The notes under the pieces: generated by a model
Told to the model about the DNA's origin: nothing
What the model saw: only the letters and a program-made list of their open reading frames with translations
The model's database searches: none
Assembly (NCBI GenBank): GCA_029961685.1
Contig: JARWKL010000008.1
Coordinates: 34,349,619 to 34,413,618, forward strand
DNA length: 64,000 bases
Direction of reading: 5' to 3'
Source of the DNA: Aristolochia californica
Taxonomy: Eukaryota; Streptophyta; Magnoliopsida; Piperales; Aristolochiaceae
In this document: positions 28,101-41,689 of the stretch, piece after piece
Layout: each line of letters begins with the position of its first letter
How positions within the stretch are numbered: position 1 is the stretch's first letter
Position numbers and translations under genes: made by a program

Positions 28101-31100
28101 GGGATTTTTAACTGAGTGTTGACTCCCAATCCATTAATCATTTCTTTAAAAAATATAGCCCGTTATGCATGATTTGCTGATAAATCACTTTAAAATCATC
28201 AATGATTGTCAGGTCAGCTTTTTGTAAATGGGTAAAATAATGGCTTGTTTGACTCAGATAAATATCCCACAAGACGTTCACTTGAGAATTTAATGAGGTT
28301 TGGATCCATAGGTCATTTGCATCTTTAACAAGTTTCAAGCATGCATATCCATATTTAAAACATGTGTAGGATCAATTTAGAAATCTCTTTCTTATAAAAT
28401 TCCAATCTATTAGGGTTGAACTAGTGGAATTTCCCAAACTTGGATATCAAAATTTTTATGTTCATTTGTCATGTGTAAATAAATTTTCATTACTTACATT
28501 AGTTGTTGGTTTAAAGTTTTTGCATACATAAACTCTAAAATTTTTTTTTGTTGTGATCTATTTGCCTACTTATCTTTTTGTTTACGAGATAAAGGGAATA
28601 GTGAAAACTCAATTTTTGATTTAAGAAAAAACTATAGATCTAAAATGGACATGCACAAATGTAGAGAGAGATAATTCCAAAAAGTGTCTATAATTTTTAG
28701 GGACTGTAAGCTCTTTCTATTTTTTATATATTAGGCTTTGCAATCATCGGGAAAAGGGGGAGGCGGGGATTTTTAATTGGGTGTTGAATCCCAATCCATA
28801 AGTCATTTCTTACAAAAAATATAGCCTATTATGCATGATTGACTGATAACTCACTTTACAATCATCAATGATTTTTAGTTCAAATTTTTTTAAATAGGAA
28901 AAATAATGGCTTGTTTTACTCGGGTAAATATCCCACCACACATTCACTTGAGAATTTAATGAGGTTTGGATCCATAGGTCATTTGCATCTATAACATGTT
29001 TCAAGCATGCATATCCATATTTAAAACATATGTAGGATAAATTTAGAAATCTCTTTCTTATAAAATTCCAAACTATTAGGGTTGAACCTGTGGAATTTCC
29101 CAAACTTGGATATCAAAATTTTTGTCTTCATTTGTGGTGTGTGAATAAATTTTCTTTAAAAACATTTTTTACGCATGATTGACTGAATAATCAATCATTG
29201 TTAGGTCTGCTTTTTGCAAATGACAAAAATAATGGCTTGTTTGACTTTGGTAAATATCCCATTGCACTTGCACTTAAGAATTCATGGAGGTTTGGATCCA
29301 TACATCATTTGCATCTTTAACATTTTTCAAGCATGCATATCCATATTTAAAACATGTGTAGGATCAATTTAGAAATTTCTTTCTTATAAAATTCGAAGCT
29401 ATTAGGGTTGAACTTGTGGAATTTCCCAAACTTGGATATCAAAACTTTTGTGTTCATTCGTAGTGTGTGAATAAATTGTCTTTACTTACATTTGTTGTTG
29501 TTTTTAAATTTTTTTCATCCATAAACTCTAAAATTTTCGTTTTGTTGTGATTTATTTGCCTTCTTATCTTTTTGTTTACGAGATTAAGGGAAAAGTTAAA
29601 ACTTAAATTTTGAATTAAGAAAAATGTATACATCCAAAATGGGAAAGCACTAATGTAGAGAGAGATAATTCTAAAAAGTTTCTTTAATTTTTAGGGATTG
29701 AAAACTCCTTCTAGTTTTTATATATTAGGTTTTACTTTCATCAGGAAAAGGAGGAGCCGGGGGATTTTTAACTGAATGTTGACTTCCAATCCATAAGTAA
29801 TTTCTTTAAACATATAGTCCGTTATGCATGATTGACCGATAAATCACTTTACAATCATCAATAATTGTTTGATCAGCTTTTTTTAAATCGAAAAAATAAT
29901 GGCTTGTCTTACTCGGGTAAATATCCCACCGCACGTTCACTTAAGAATTTAATGAGGTTTGGATCCATAGGTCATTTGCATCTATAACAAGTTTCAAGCA
30001 TGCATTTGCATATTTAAAACATGCGTAGGATAAATTTTAAAATCTCTTTCTTATAAAATTCTTAGCTAATAGGGTTGAACTTGTGGAATTTCCCAAACTT
30101 GGATATCAAAAATTTTGTTTACATTTTTGGTGTGTGAATAAATTTTCTTTAAACCCATTTGTTGTTGTTTAAATTTTTTTGCGTACATCAACTCTAAAAT
30201 TTTCGTTTTGTTGTGATCTATTTGCCTTCTTATTTTTTTGTTTGCGAGATTGAGGTAAAATTGAAAACTCATGTTTTGATTTAAGAAAAAATTATGCATC
30301 TAAAATGGAAATGCACAAATGTAGAGAGAGGTATTTCGTAAAAGTGTCTGTAATTTTTGTGCATTGTAAAGTTTTTCTAATTTTTATATATTATGTTTTG
30401 AAATCGTCGGGAAAATCTGGAGGCGGGTGATTTTTAACTGAGTTTTGACTCCCAATCTATAAGTCATTTCTTAAAAAAATATAGCCCGTTATACATGATT
30501 GACCGATAAATCACTTTAAAATCATAGTTTATTGTTAGGTCAACTTTATGTAAATGGGCAAAATAAAGGCTTGTTTGACTCGGGTAAATATCCCACCGCA
30601 TATTCACTTGAGAATTTAATGAGGTTTGGATCCATAGGTCATTTGCATCTATAACATGTTTCAAGCATGCATATCTATATTTAAAACATGTGTAGGATCA
30701 ATTTAGAAATCTCTTTCTTATAAAATTCCAAGCTATTAGTGTTGAACTAGTGGAATTTCCAAAACTTGGATATCAAAACTTTTGTGTTCATTTATGGAGT
30801 GTGAATACAATTTCTTTATTTACATTTGTTGTTGCTTTAAGTTTATTGCAAGCATAAACTCTAAAATTTTCGTTTTGTTGTGATCTATTTTCCTTCTAAT
30901 ATTTATTTTTTCAAAATAAAGGAAAAATTGAATGCTCAAGTATTGATTTAAAAAAAAAGTACACATCTCAAATGGAAATACTCAAATGTAGAGAAAGATA
31001 ATTCTAAAAAGTGTCTGTAATTTTTAGGGATTGTAAACTCTTTCTAGTTTTTATATATTAGGTTTTGAATTTTTTAGAATAAGAGGACGCGTGTGATTTT

Positions 31101-31580
31101 TGACTGGGTGTTGACTCCCAATCCGTAAGTCTTTTCTTACAAAAATATAACTTGTTACGCATGATTGATAGATAATTCAATTTACAATCATCAATGATTA
31201 TTAGGTCAGCTTTCTATAAATGGGCAAAATAATGGCTGGTTTGACTCGGGTAAACATCCCACTGTACGTTCACTTGAATATTAAACGTGGTTTGGATCCA
31301 TAGGTCATTTTCATCTTTAACATGTTTCAAACATGCATACCATATTTAAAACATACGTAGGATCAATTTAGAAGTCTCTTTCTTATAAAATTCCAAGCTA
31401 TTAGGGTTGAACTAGTGGAATTTCCCAAACTTGGATATCAAAACTTTTATATTCAAGTGTGGTGTGTGAATAAATTTTTTTTACATAAATTTGTTGCTAT
31501 TTTAAATTTTTTTCTTTCATAAACTTTAAAGTTTTCGTTTTGTTGTGATCTATTTGCCTTCTTATCTTTTTGTTTACTAG
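28101..31580 (+). repeat. Satellite array, subfamily B, with a half-length monomer
   Basis: Anchors fall at 28368, 29034, 29360, 30027, 30694 and 31359. The 326-bp spacing at 29034-29360 comes from a deletion of about 340 bp at about 29160, where the ttctttaaaaaca part of the monomer is joined directly to ttttacgcatgattgac. The monomer 30027-30693 (667 bp) is a good full-length representative. No gene or mobile element is seen. Confidence 0.9.
30027..30693 (+). repeat. Representative full-length satellite monomer (667 bp)
   Basis: Anchor-to-anchor unit, drawn from one taggat word to the next. In order it holds: the ctctttcttataaaattc segment; gttgaacttgtggaatttcc; the tttgttgttgttt T-rich segment; catcaactctaaaattttcg; gatctatttgccttctta; agagagag/tctgtaattttt; ttttatatatta before the G-rich block; gtcatttcttaaaaaaatat; the dyad region; cttgtttgactcgggtaaat; cacttgagaatttaatgagg; tttggatccatagg; and the second dyad around gcatgc. 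The start point is arbitrary because the repeat is continuous. Confidence 0.85.
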
Positions 31581-31603
31581 ATAAAGGGAAATGGCAGTTA
31601 CAA

Positions 31604-31631
31604 GGGGGGGGGGGGGGGGGGGGGGGGGGGG
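31604..31631 (+). repeat. G run (28) at an atypical monomer position
   Basis: Unlike the others, this run follows gataaagggaaatggcag, well away from the usual G-rich site. It sits at the junction of a partial monomer duplication: downstream the sequence returns to the gtggtgtatgaac segment already read upstream. Confidence 0.85.
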
Positions 31632-31875
31632 ATGTAGAATTGTGGTGTATGAACAAATTTTCTTTAAATCCATTTTTCGTTTTGCTGTGATCTATTTGCC
31701 TTCTTATCTTTTTGTTTACCAGATAAAGGGGAAAGTGAAAAATCAAGTTTTTATTTAAAAAAAAGTATATATCTAAATTGGAAATGCACAAATTTAGAGA
31801 GAGATAATTCCAAAAAGTGTCTGTAATTTTTAGGGATTGTAAAATCTTTCTAGTTTTTATATCTTTGGGAAAGAA

Positions 31876-31912
31876 GGGGGGGGTGGGGGGGGGGTGGGGG
31901 GGAGGTTGGGGG
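31876..31912 (+). repeat. Interrupted G run
   Basis: G tract broken by single T and A residues, at the usual G-rich site, 245 bp downstream of the atypical run. Confidence 0.85.
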
Positions 31913-33154
31913 ATATTTAACTGAGTGTTGACTCCCAATCCTTAAGTCATTTCATAAAAAAATATTGCCTGTTAAGCATGATTGGCCGATAAATATATTT
32001 AAAATCATAGTTGATTGTTAGGTGAGCTTTTTGTAAATGGGCAAAATAATGGCTTGTTTGACTTGGGTAAATATCCCACCGCACTTTCATTTGAGAATTT
32101 AATTAGGTTTGGATCCATTGGTCATTTGCATCTTTAACAAGTTTCAAGCATGCATATCCATATTTAACACATTTGTAGGGTCAATTTAGAAATCTCTTTC
32201 TTATACAACTCCAAGCTATTAGGGTTGAACAAGTGGAATTTCCCAAACTTGGATATCAAAACTTTTGTGTTCAATTGTGGTGTGTGAATACATTTTCTCT
32301 ACTTAAATTTGTTGTTGTTTTAATTTTTTTTAATACATACACTCTAAAATTTTCATTTTGTTGTGATCTATTTGCCTTCTAATCTTTTTGTTTAAAAAAT
32401 AAAGGGAAAAGTGAAAGCTCAAGTTTTGATTTAAGAAAAAAGTATACATCTAAAATTGAAATGCACAAATGTAGAGAGAGATAATTCCAAAAAGTGTGTA
32501 TTTTTTAGTGATTGTAAATGCTTTATAGTTTTTAAATATTAGGTTTTGAATCGTCGGGAAAAGGGGGAGGCATGAGATTTTTAACTAGGTGTTGACTCCC
32601 AATCCATAAGTCATTTCTTACAAAAATATAGCCCATTACGCATGATTGACCGTTAATCACTTTACAATCATCAATGATTGTAAGGTCAGCGTTTTGTAAA
32701 TGGTCAAAATAATGGCTTGTTTGACTCGAGTAAATACCCCACTGCACGTTCACTTGAAAATTTTAACATGGGTCATTTGCATCTTTAACATGTTTGAAGA
32801 ATGCATATCCATATTTAAAACATGCGTAGGATCAATTTAGAAATCTCTTTATTGTAAAATTCCAAGCAATTAGGGTTGAACTTGAGGAATTACCCAAACT
32901 TGGATATCAAAACTTTTGTGTTCATTTGTGGGGTTTTAAATTTTTTGTAGACATAAACTCTAAAATTTTCTTTTTGGTCTCATCTATTTGCCTTCTTATC
33001 TTTAGGTTTACCAGATAAAGAGAAATAATTATATATCTAAAATAGAAATGCGCAAATGTAGAGAGAGATAATTCCAAAAGGTGTCTTTAATTTTAATAAA
33101 TGTAAAAATTTTCTAGTTTTTACATATTAGGTTTTGCTATAATCAGGGGTCAAA

Positions 33155-33179
33155 GGGGGGGGGGGGGGGGGGGGGGGGG
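33155..33179 (+). repeat. G run (25)
   Basis: At the monomer G-rich site, followed by tgacgggggatttttaa. Confidence 0.85.
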
Positions 33180-33833
33180 TGACGGGGGATTTTTAATTGT
33201 CTCCCAATCCATAAGTTATTTCTTAAAAAAAATATGGCCCGTTATACATGATTGATCGGTAAATCACTTTACAATCATCAATGATGGTTAGGTCAGCCTT
33301 TATTAAATGGGAAAAAAGGGCTTGTTTGACTCAGGTAAATATCCCACTGCACGTTCACTTGAGAATTTAATGAGGTTTGAATCCATAGGTCATTTGCATC
33401 TTTAACAAGTTTCAAGCATGCATATCCATATTTAAAACTTGTGTAGGGTCAATTTAGAAATCTCTTTCTTATAAAATTATAAGCTATTAGGGTTAAACTA
33501 GTGGAATTTCCCAAACTTGGATATCAAAACTTTTGTGTTCATTTGTGGTATGTGAATAAGTTTTCTTTACTTACATTTGTTGTTATTTTAATTATTTTGC
33601 AAACATAAACTCTAAAATTTTCATTTTGCTGTGATCTATTTGCCTTTTTATCTTTTTGATTACGAGATAAAGGAAAAAGTGAAAACTCAAGTTTTTATTG
33701 AAGAAAAAAGTATACATCTAAAATTTAAATACATAAATGTAGAGAGAGATAAATCCAAAAAGTGTCTATAATTTTTAGGGATTGTAAACTCTTTCTAGTT
33801 TTTATATATTAGGTTTAACAATTGTCGAGAAAA

Positions 33834-33857
33834 GGGGGGGGGGGGGGGGGGGGGGGG
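33834..33857 (+). repeat. G run (24)
   Basis: At the monomer G-rich site; the following gatttttaac word is missing. Confidence 0.85.
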
Positions 33858-36800
33858 TAATTGGGTGATGACTCACAATCCATAATTCATTTCTTATTAA
33901 AATATAGCCCGTTACACATGATTGATAGATAAATCACTTTCCAATCATCAATAATTGTTACATCAACTTTTTGTAAATCGGCAAAATAATGGCTTGTTTG
34001 CCTCGGATAAATATCCCACCACACGTTCACATGAGAATTTAATGATCCATTGGTCATTTTCATCTTTAACATGCTTAAAGCATGCATATATCCTTATTTA
34101 AAACATGTGTAGAATCAATCTAGAAATATCTTTCTTATAAAATTCCAAGCTAATAGGGTTAAACTAGTGGAATTTCCTAAACTTGGATATCAAAACATTT
34201 GTGTTCATTTGTGGTGTGTGAATAAATTTTCTTTTCTTGCATTTGTTGTTGTTTCAAATTTTTTGCATACATAAACTCTAAAATTTTTGTTTTGTTGTGA
34301 TCTATTTGCCTTCTTATCTTTTTGTTTACGAGATAAAGGGAAAAGTGAAAACTGAAGTTTTCATTTAAGAAAAAAGTATACATCTAAAATGGAAATGCAA
34401 AACTGTAGAGAGTGATAATTCGAAAAAGTGTCTACAATTTTAAAGGATTGTAAACTCTTTCTAGTTTTTATATATTAGGTTTTGCAATCGTCGTGAAAAA
34501 GGGGAGACGCGGATTTTTGACTGAGTGTTGACCCCCAATCTATAAGTCATTTCTTTCAAAAATATAGCCCATGCCACATGATTTACCAATAAATCACTTT
34601 AAAATCATAAATGATTGTTAGGTCAGTTTTTTGTAAATGGGCAAAATAATATCTTTTTTTTACTCTGGTAAACATCCCACCACACGTTCACTTGAAAATT
34701 TAATGAGGTTTGGATCCATAGGTCATTTGCATCTTTAAAATATTTCAAGCATGCATATCCATATTTTAACATGTGTAGAGTCAATTACAAATATCTTTCT
34801 TATAAAATTCCAAGCTATATGGGTTGAACTAGTGGAATTTCCCAAACTTGGAAATCAAAACTTTTGTGTTCATTCGTGGTGTGTGAATAAATTTTCTTTA
34901 CTTACATTTGTTGTTGTTTTAATTTTTTTGCATACATAAACTGTAAAATTTTCGTTTGTTCTGATCTATTTGCCTTCTTGTCTTTTTTTTTAAGACATAA
35001 TTCCAAAAACTTTATGTAATTTTAAAGGATTGTAAAATCTTTCTAGTTTTTATATATTAGGCTTTGCAATCGTTGGGAAAAAGGGGAGACGAGGGATTTT
35101 TGATTGAGTGTTGTCCCCCAATCCATAAGTCATTTCTTACAAAAATATAGTTCGTGCTGCGTGATTTATCGATAAATCACTTTACAATCAACAATAATTG
35201 TTAGGTCAGCTTTTTGTAAATGGGCAAAATCATGAGTTTTTTTTACTCGGGTAAAGATCCCACCGCACGTTCACTTGAGAATTTAATGAGGTTTGGATCC
35301 ATATGTCATTTTCATCTTTAATATGTTTCAAGCATGCATATCCATATTTAAAACATGTGTAGGATCAATTAGGAAATCTCTTTCGTATAAAATTTCAAGC
35401 TATTAGGGTTGAACTAGTGGAATTTCCCAATCTTGGATGTCAAAACTTTTTTGTTCATTTGTGGTGTGTGAATAAATTTTCTTTACTTACAATTGTTTGT
35501 TTAAAATTTTATGAATACATAAACTCTAAAATTTTAGATTTGTTTCTATCAATTTGCCTTCTTATGCTTTTGTTTACGAGATAAAGGGAAAAGTGAAAAC
35601 TCTAGTTTTTATTTGAAAAAAAGTATACATCTAAAATTGAAATGCACAAATGTAGAGTGAGATAATTCAAAAAAGTGTCGGTAATTATTAGGGATTCTAA
35701 ACTCTTTCTAGTTTTTTTAAATTAGGTTTTTCAATCGTCGGAAAAAGGGGGAGGCAGGGGATTTTTAACTGAGTGTTGACCCCGAATCTATAAGTCATTT
35801 CCTAAACAAATATAGCCTGTTATGCACGATTGACCGATAAATCACTTTACAAAATCAATGATTTTTAGGTCAGCTATTTTTAAATTGGCAAAATAATGGC
35901 TTGTTTGACTTGGGTAAATATCCCACCACAAGTTCACTTGAGAATTTAATGAGGTTAGGATCAATAGGTCATTTGCGTCTTTAACATGTTTCAAGCATGC
36001 ATATCCATATTTAAAACATGTGTAGGATCAATTTTGAAATCTCTTTCTTAAAAAATTCCAAGCTATTAGTGTTGAACTAGTGGAATTTCCCAAACTTGGA
36101 TATCAAAACGTTGGTGTTCATTTGTGGTGTTTGAATCAATTTTCTTTACTTACATTTGTTGTAGTTTTAAATTTTTGGCTTACATAAACACTAAAAATTT
36201 CGTTTTGTTGTGATCTATTTACCTTTTAATTTTTTTTTTACAAGATAAAGGGAAAAGTGAAAAGTGAAGTTTTGATTTAACAAAAAAGTATTCATCTAAA
36301 ATGGAAATGCACAAATGTAGAGAAAGATAATTCCAAAAAGTGTATGAAATTTTTAGGGATTGTAAACTCTTTCTAATTTTTATATATTAGGTTTTGCAAT
36401 CGTCAAGAAAGGGGGAGGATGGGGGGGAGTTTTTAACTGATTGTTGACTCCCAATCCAAAAGTCATATCTTACAAAAGTAGAGCCTATTACGCATGATTG
36501 ACCGATAAATCACTTTACAATCATAGTTGGGCAAAGTAATGGCTTGTTTGACTCGGGTAAATATCCCACTACACAATCACTTAAGAATTTAATGAAGTAA
36601 GGATCCATAGGTCATTTGCATCTACAACATGTTTCAATCATGCATATCCATATTTAAAACATGTGTAGGATTAATTTAGAAATCTCTTTCTAATAAAATT
36701 CCATGCTATTAGGGTTGAACTAGTGGAATTCTCAAAACATGGATATCATAACTTTTGTGTTCATTTGTGGTGTGTGAATAAATTTTCTTTACGTATATTA

Positions 36801-37675
36801 GTTGTTGTTTTAACTTTTTTGCATACATAAAATCTAAATTTTTATTTTGTTGTGATCTTTTTGCCTTCTTATCTTTTTGTTTATGAGATAAAGGGAAAAG
36901 TGAAAACTCAAGTTTTGAATTAAGAAAAAAGTATAAATCTAAAAGAAAACCGCACAAATGTAGAGATAGATAATTCCAAAAAGTGTCTGTAATTTTTATG
37001 GATTGTAAACTTTTACAAGTTTTTATATATTAGGTTTTGCAATCGTCGGGAAAGGGGGGGGGAGGGATTTTTTACTGAGTGTTGACTCCCAATCCATATG
37101 TCATTTATTAAAAAAAAAAAATAGCCCGTTACACTTGATTGAAAGATGAATCACTTTTCAATCATCAAGGATTGTTATGTCAGCTTTTTGTAAATAGGCA
37201 AAATAATGGCTTGTTTGACTCGGGTAAATATCCCACCGCATGTTCACTTGAGAATATATTGGGGTTTGGATCCATATTTAAAACATGCGTATGATCAATT
37301 TAGAAATATCTTTCTTATAAAATTCCAAGCTATTAGGGTTGAACTGGTGGAATTTCCCACACTTGGATATCTAAACTTTTTTGTTCATTTGTGGTGTGTG
37401 AATTAATTTTCTTTACTTACATTTGTTGTTGTTTAAAATTTTTTGCATACATAAACCCTAAAAATTTCTTTTTGTTGTGATCTTTTTGTCTTCTTATCTT
37501 TTTGTTTACGAGATAAAAGGGAAAATGAAAACTCAAGTTTTCATTTAAGAAAAAAGTATACATCTAAAATGGAAATGCACAAATATAGAGAGACAAAATT
37601 CCTAAAAGTGTCTATAATTTTTAGGGAATGTAAACTCTTTCTTGTTTTTATATATTAAGTTTTCCAATCATCGGG

Positions 37676-37680
<5 letters not shown>

Positions 37681-37717
<37 letters not shown>
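37681..37717 (+). repeat. G run (37), the longest in the window
   Basis: At the monomer G-rich site, between tcgggaaaga and atgttatttaactgag. Confidence 0.85.
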
Positions 37718-37718
<1 letters not shown>

Positions 37719-39028
37719 TGTTATTTAACTGAGTATTGACTCCCAATCCATAAACCATTTCTTACAAAAATATATCCCGTTACACAAGATTGACCGATAA
37801 ATCACTTTACAATCATAGTTGATTGTTAGGTCAAATTTTTGTAAATGGGCAAAGTAATGGCTTGTTTGACACGGGTAAATATCCCACTGCACAATCACTT
37901 GAGAATTTAATGAGGTTTGGATCCATAGGTCATTTGCAGCTATAACATGTTTCAAGCATGCATATCCATATTTAAAACATGTGTATGATCAATTTATAAA
38001 TCTCTTTGTAATAAAATTTCAAGCTATTGGGGTTGAACTTGTGGAATTTCCCAAACATGGATATCAAAACTTTTGTGTTCATTTGTGGTGTGTGAATATA
38101 TTTTCTTTACTAACATTTGTTGATGTTTTAAATTTTTTGCATACAAAAACTCAAAAATTTTCGATTTGTTGTTATCTATTTGCCTTCTAATCTTTTTGTT
38201 TACGAGATAAAGGGAAAAGTGAAAACACAAGTTTTCATTAAAGAAAAAAGTATACATCTAAAATTGAGATGCACAAATGTAGAGAGAGATAATTCCAAAA
38301 AGTGTCTGTAATTTTTATGGATAGTAAACTCTCACTAGTTTTTATATATTAGGTTTTGCAATTGTCAGAAAAAGGGGGGCAGGGTGAGGGATTTTTAACT
38401 GAGTGATGACTCCTAATCAATAAGTCATTTCTTACAAAAATATAGTATCTTACACATGATTGACCGATAAATCACTTTACAATCATCAATGATTGTTAGA
38501 TCAGCTTTTTGTAAAAAGACAAAATAATGGTTTTTTTGACTCGGGTAAATATCCCACCACACGTTCACTTGAGAATTTAATGAGGATTGGATCCAGAGGT
38601 CATTTGCATCTATAACATGTTTCAGGCATGTATATCCATATTTAAAACTTGCGTAAGATCAATTTAGAAGTCTCTTTCTTAAAAATTTCCAAGCAATTAG
38701 GGTTGAATTAGTGGAAGTGTTCATTTGTGGTGTGTGAATAAATTTTCTTTACTTACAATTATTGTTGTTTTAAATTTTTGGCTTACATAAACTCTAAAAT
38801 TTTCATTTTGTTTTGTTCTATTTGCCTTCTTATCTATTTTTTTTACGAGATAAAGGGTAAAGTGAAAACTCGTGTTTTGATTTAAGAAAAATGTATACAT
38901 CTAAAAAGGAAAAATGCACAAATGTAGAGAGAGATAATTCCAAAAAGTGTCTATAATTTTTAGGGATTATAAACTCTTTCTAGTTTTTATGTATTAGGTT
39001 TTACAATCGACGTGAAAAGAGGGGAGGT

Positions 39029-39030
<2 letters not shown>

Positions 39031-39060
<30 letters not shown>
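39031..39060 (+). repeat. G run (30)
   Basis: At the monomer G-rich site, flanked by ggggaggtga and aaggggggtgg, which keep interrupted G clusters on both sides. Confidence 0.85.
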
Positions 39061-39061
<1 letters not shown>

Positions 39062-41677
39062 AGGGGGGTGGATTTTTATCTGAGTGTTGACTCCCAATCC
39101 ATTAGTTATTTCTAATAAAAATGTAGCCCGTTACGAATGATTGATCAATAAATCACTTTACAATCATTCATGATTGTTAGGTCAACTTTTTTGTAAAAAG
39201 TCAAAATAATGGCTTGTTAGACTCGGATAAATATCCCGCTGCACTTTCACTCGAGAATTTAATGTGGTTTGGATCCATTGGTCATTTCCATCTATAACAT
39301 GTTTCAAGCATGCATATCCATATTTAAAACATGTGTAGGATCAAATTAGAAATCTATTTTTTATAAATTCCTAGCTATTGGGGGTTAACTGGTGGAATTT
39401 TCGAAGCTTGAATATCAAAACTTTTGGGTTCATTTGTGGTGTGTGAATAAATTTTCTTTACTTACATTTGTTGTTGTTTTAAATTTTTTGCATACATAAA
39501 CTCTTAAATTTTTGGTTTCTTGGGGTCTATTTTCCTTCTTATCTTTTTGTTTACGAGATAAAGGGAAAAGTGAAAGCTCAAGTTTTTATTTAAGAAAAAA
39601 TTACACATCTCAAATTGAAATGCACAAATGTAGAGAGAGATAATTCCCAGAACTGTCTTTAATTTTAAGGGATTGTAAACTCTTTCTAGTTTTTATATAT
39701 TAGGTTTTGCAATCGTCGAAAAAAGAGGGGGGAGGGGATTTTTAACTAAGGGTTGAGTTCCTATCCATGAGTCATTTCTTACAAAAATAAAGCCCATTAC
39801 GCATAATTGACTGATAAATCACTTTACACTCACAGTTGATTGTTTGGTCAGCTTTTTGTAAATGGGCAAAATAATGGCTTGTTTGGCTCGGGTAAATATC
39901 CCACCGCACCTTCATTTGAGAATTTAAGGAGGTTTGGATCCATAGGTCATTTTGAACTTGAACACGTTTCAGGCATGCATATCCATATTTAAAATATGTG
40001 TATGATCAATTTAGAAATCTCTTTCTTATAAAATTCCAAGCTATTAAGGTTGAACTAGTGGAATTTCCAAAACTTGGATATCAAAACTTTTGTTTTCATT
40101 TGTGGTGTGTGAATACATTTTCTTTACTTACATTTGTTGTTGTTTTAAGTTTTTTACATACATAAACTCTAAAATTTTAGTTTTGTTGTGATCTATTTGC
40201 CTTCTAATCTTTTTGAGTACAAAATAAAGGGAAAAGTGAAAATTCAAGTTTTGATTTAAGAAAAAAGTATACATCTAAAATGGAAATGCGCAAATGTAGA
40301 GATATATAATTCTAAAAAGTGTCTATAATTTTTAGGGATTGTAAACTCTTTCTTGTTTTTATATATTAGGTTTTGAATCGTCAGGAAAAGGGGGAGGTGT
40401 TGACTCCCAATCCATTAGTCTTTTCTTGACCGATAAATCACTTTACAATCATCAATGATTGTTAGGTCTGCTTTTTGTAAATGTGTAAAATAATGGCTCG
40501 TTTGAGTCAGGTAAATATCCCACCACACGTTCACTTGAAAATTTAATGAGGTTTTAATCCATAGTTCATTTGCATCTTTAACGTATTTCAACCATGCATA
40601 TCCATATTTAAAACATGCGTAGGATCAATTTAGAAATATCTTGCTAATAAAATTCCAAGCTATAAGGGTAGAACTAGTGGAATTTCCATAATTTAGAAAT
40701 CAATACTTTTGTGTTCATTTGTGGTGTGTGAATAATTAGTTTTACATGCATTTGTTGTTGTTTTAAATTTTTGGCATACATAAACTATAAAATTTTTGTT
40801 TTGTTGTTATCTATTTTCCTTCTAATCTTTTTGTTTATGAGATAAAGGGAAAAATGAAAACTCAAGTTTTCATTTAAGAAAAAAGTATAGATCTTAAATT
40901 GAAATGCACAAATGTAGAGAGAGATAATCCCAAAAAGTGTCTGTTATTTTTAGGGATAGTAAACTCTTACTAGTTTATATATATTAGGTTTTGCAATCGT
41001 CAGGAAATGGGGGGCGGGGTGAGGGATTTTTAACTGAGTGTTGACTCCCAATCAATAAGTCATTCCTTACAAAAATATAGTCTCTTACGCATGATTGACC
41101 GATAAATCACTTTACAATCATTAATGATTGTTAGGTCATCTTTTTGTAAAAAGATAAAATAATGGCTTTTTTGACTCGGGTAAATATCCCACCGCATGTT
41201 CACTTAAGAATTTAATGAGGATTGGATCCATAGGTCATTTACATCTATAACATGTTTCAAGCATGCATATCCATATTTAAAACTTGCGTAGGATCAATTT
41301 AGAAGACTCTTTTTTAAAAATTTCCAAGCTATTAGGTTTGAACTAGTGGAATTTCATAAACTTGGACATCAAAACTTTTGTGTTCATTTGTGGTGTGTGA
41401 ATAAATTTTCTTTACTTGCAATTGTTGTTGTTTTAAAATTTTGGTTGACATAAACTCTAAAATTTTCATTTTGTTGTGATCTATTTGCCTTCTTATCTTT
41501 TTGTTTACGAGACAAAGGGAAAAGTGAAACTCATGTATTGATTTAAGAAAAAAGTATTCATCTAAAATGTAAATGCACAAATGTAGAGAGAGATAATTCA
41601 AAAAAGTTTCTGTAATTTTTATAGATTGTAAATTCTTTCTAGTTTTTATATATTAGGTTTTTCAATCATCGGTAAAA

Positions 41678-41689
41678 GGGGGGGGGGGG
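41678..41689 (+). repeat. G run (12)
   Basis: At the monomer G-rich site. The related monomer about 9.09 kb downstream has the unexpanded form. Confidence 0.85.

Larger units (their letters stand above)
31581..37660 (+). repeat. Satellite array, subfamily B, rich in G-run expansions and small deletions
   Basis: Anchors fall at 32177, 32828, 33445, 34111, 34777, 35361, 36024, 36667 and 37291. The first spacing (818 bp from 31359) is long because a piece of monomer was duplicated next to a G run at 31604-31631. Short monomers reflect deletions near 32935, 34985 (gtcttttttttt to aagacataattcc), 36525 and 37275. The last lies exactly between two tccata words. No open frame here resembles a known protein; the 161-codon minus-strand frame at 31453-31938 is the satellite plus two G runs read as polyproline. 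Confidence 0.9.

Noticed and set aside
31453..31938. 161-codon minus-strand open frame, the longest in the window
   Set aside because: It is satellite sequence bridged by two G runs read as polyproline. The frame exists only because of the rearrangement at 31.6 kb, and no other monomer keeps it.
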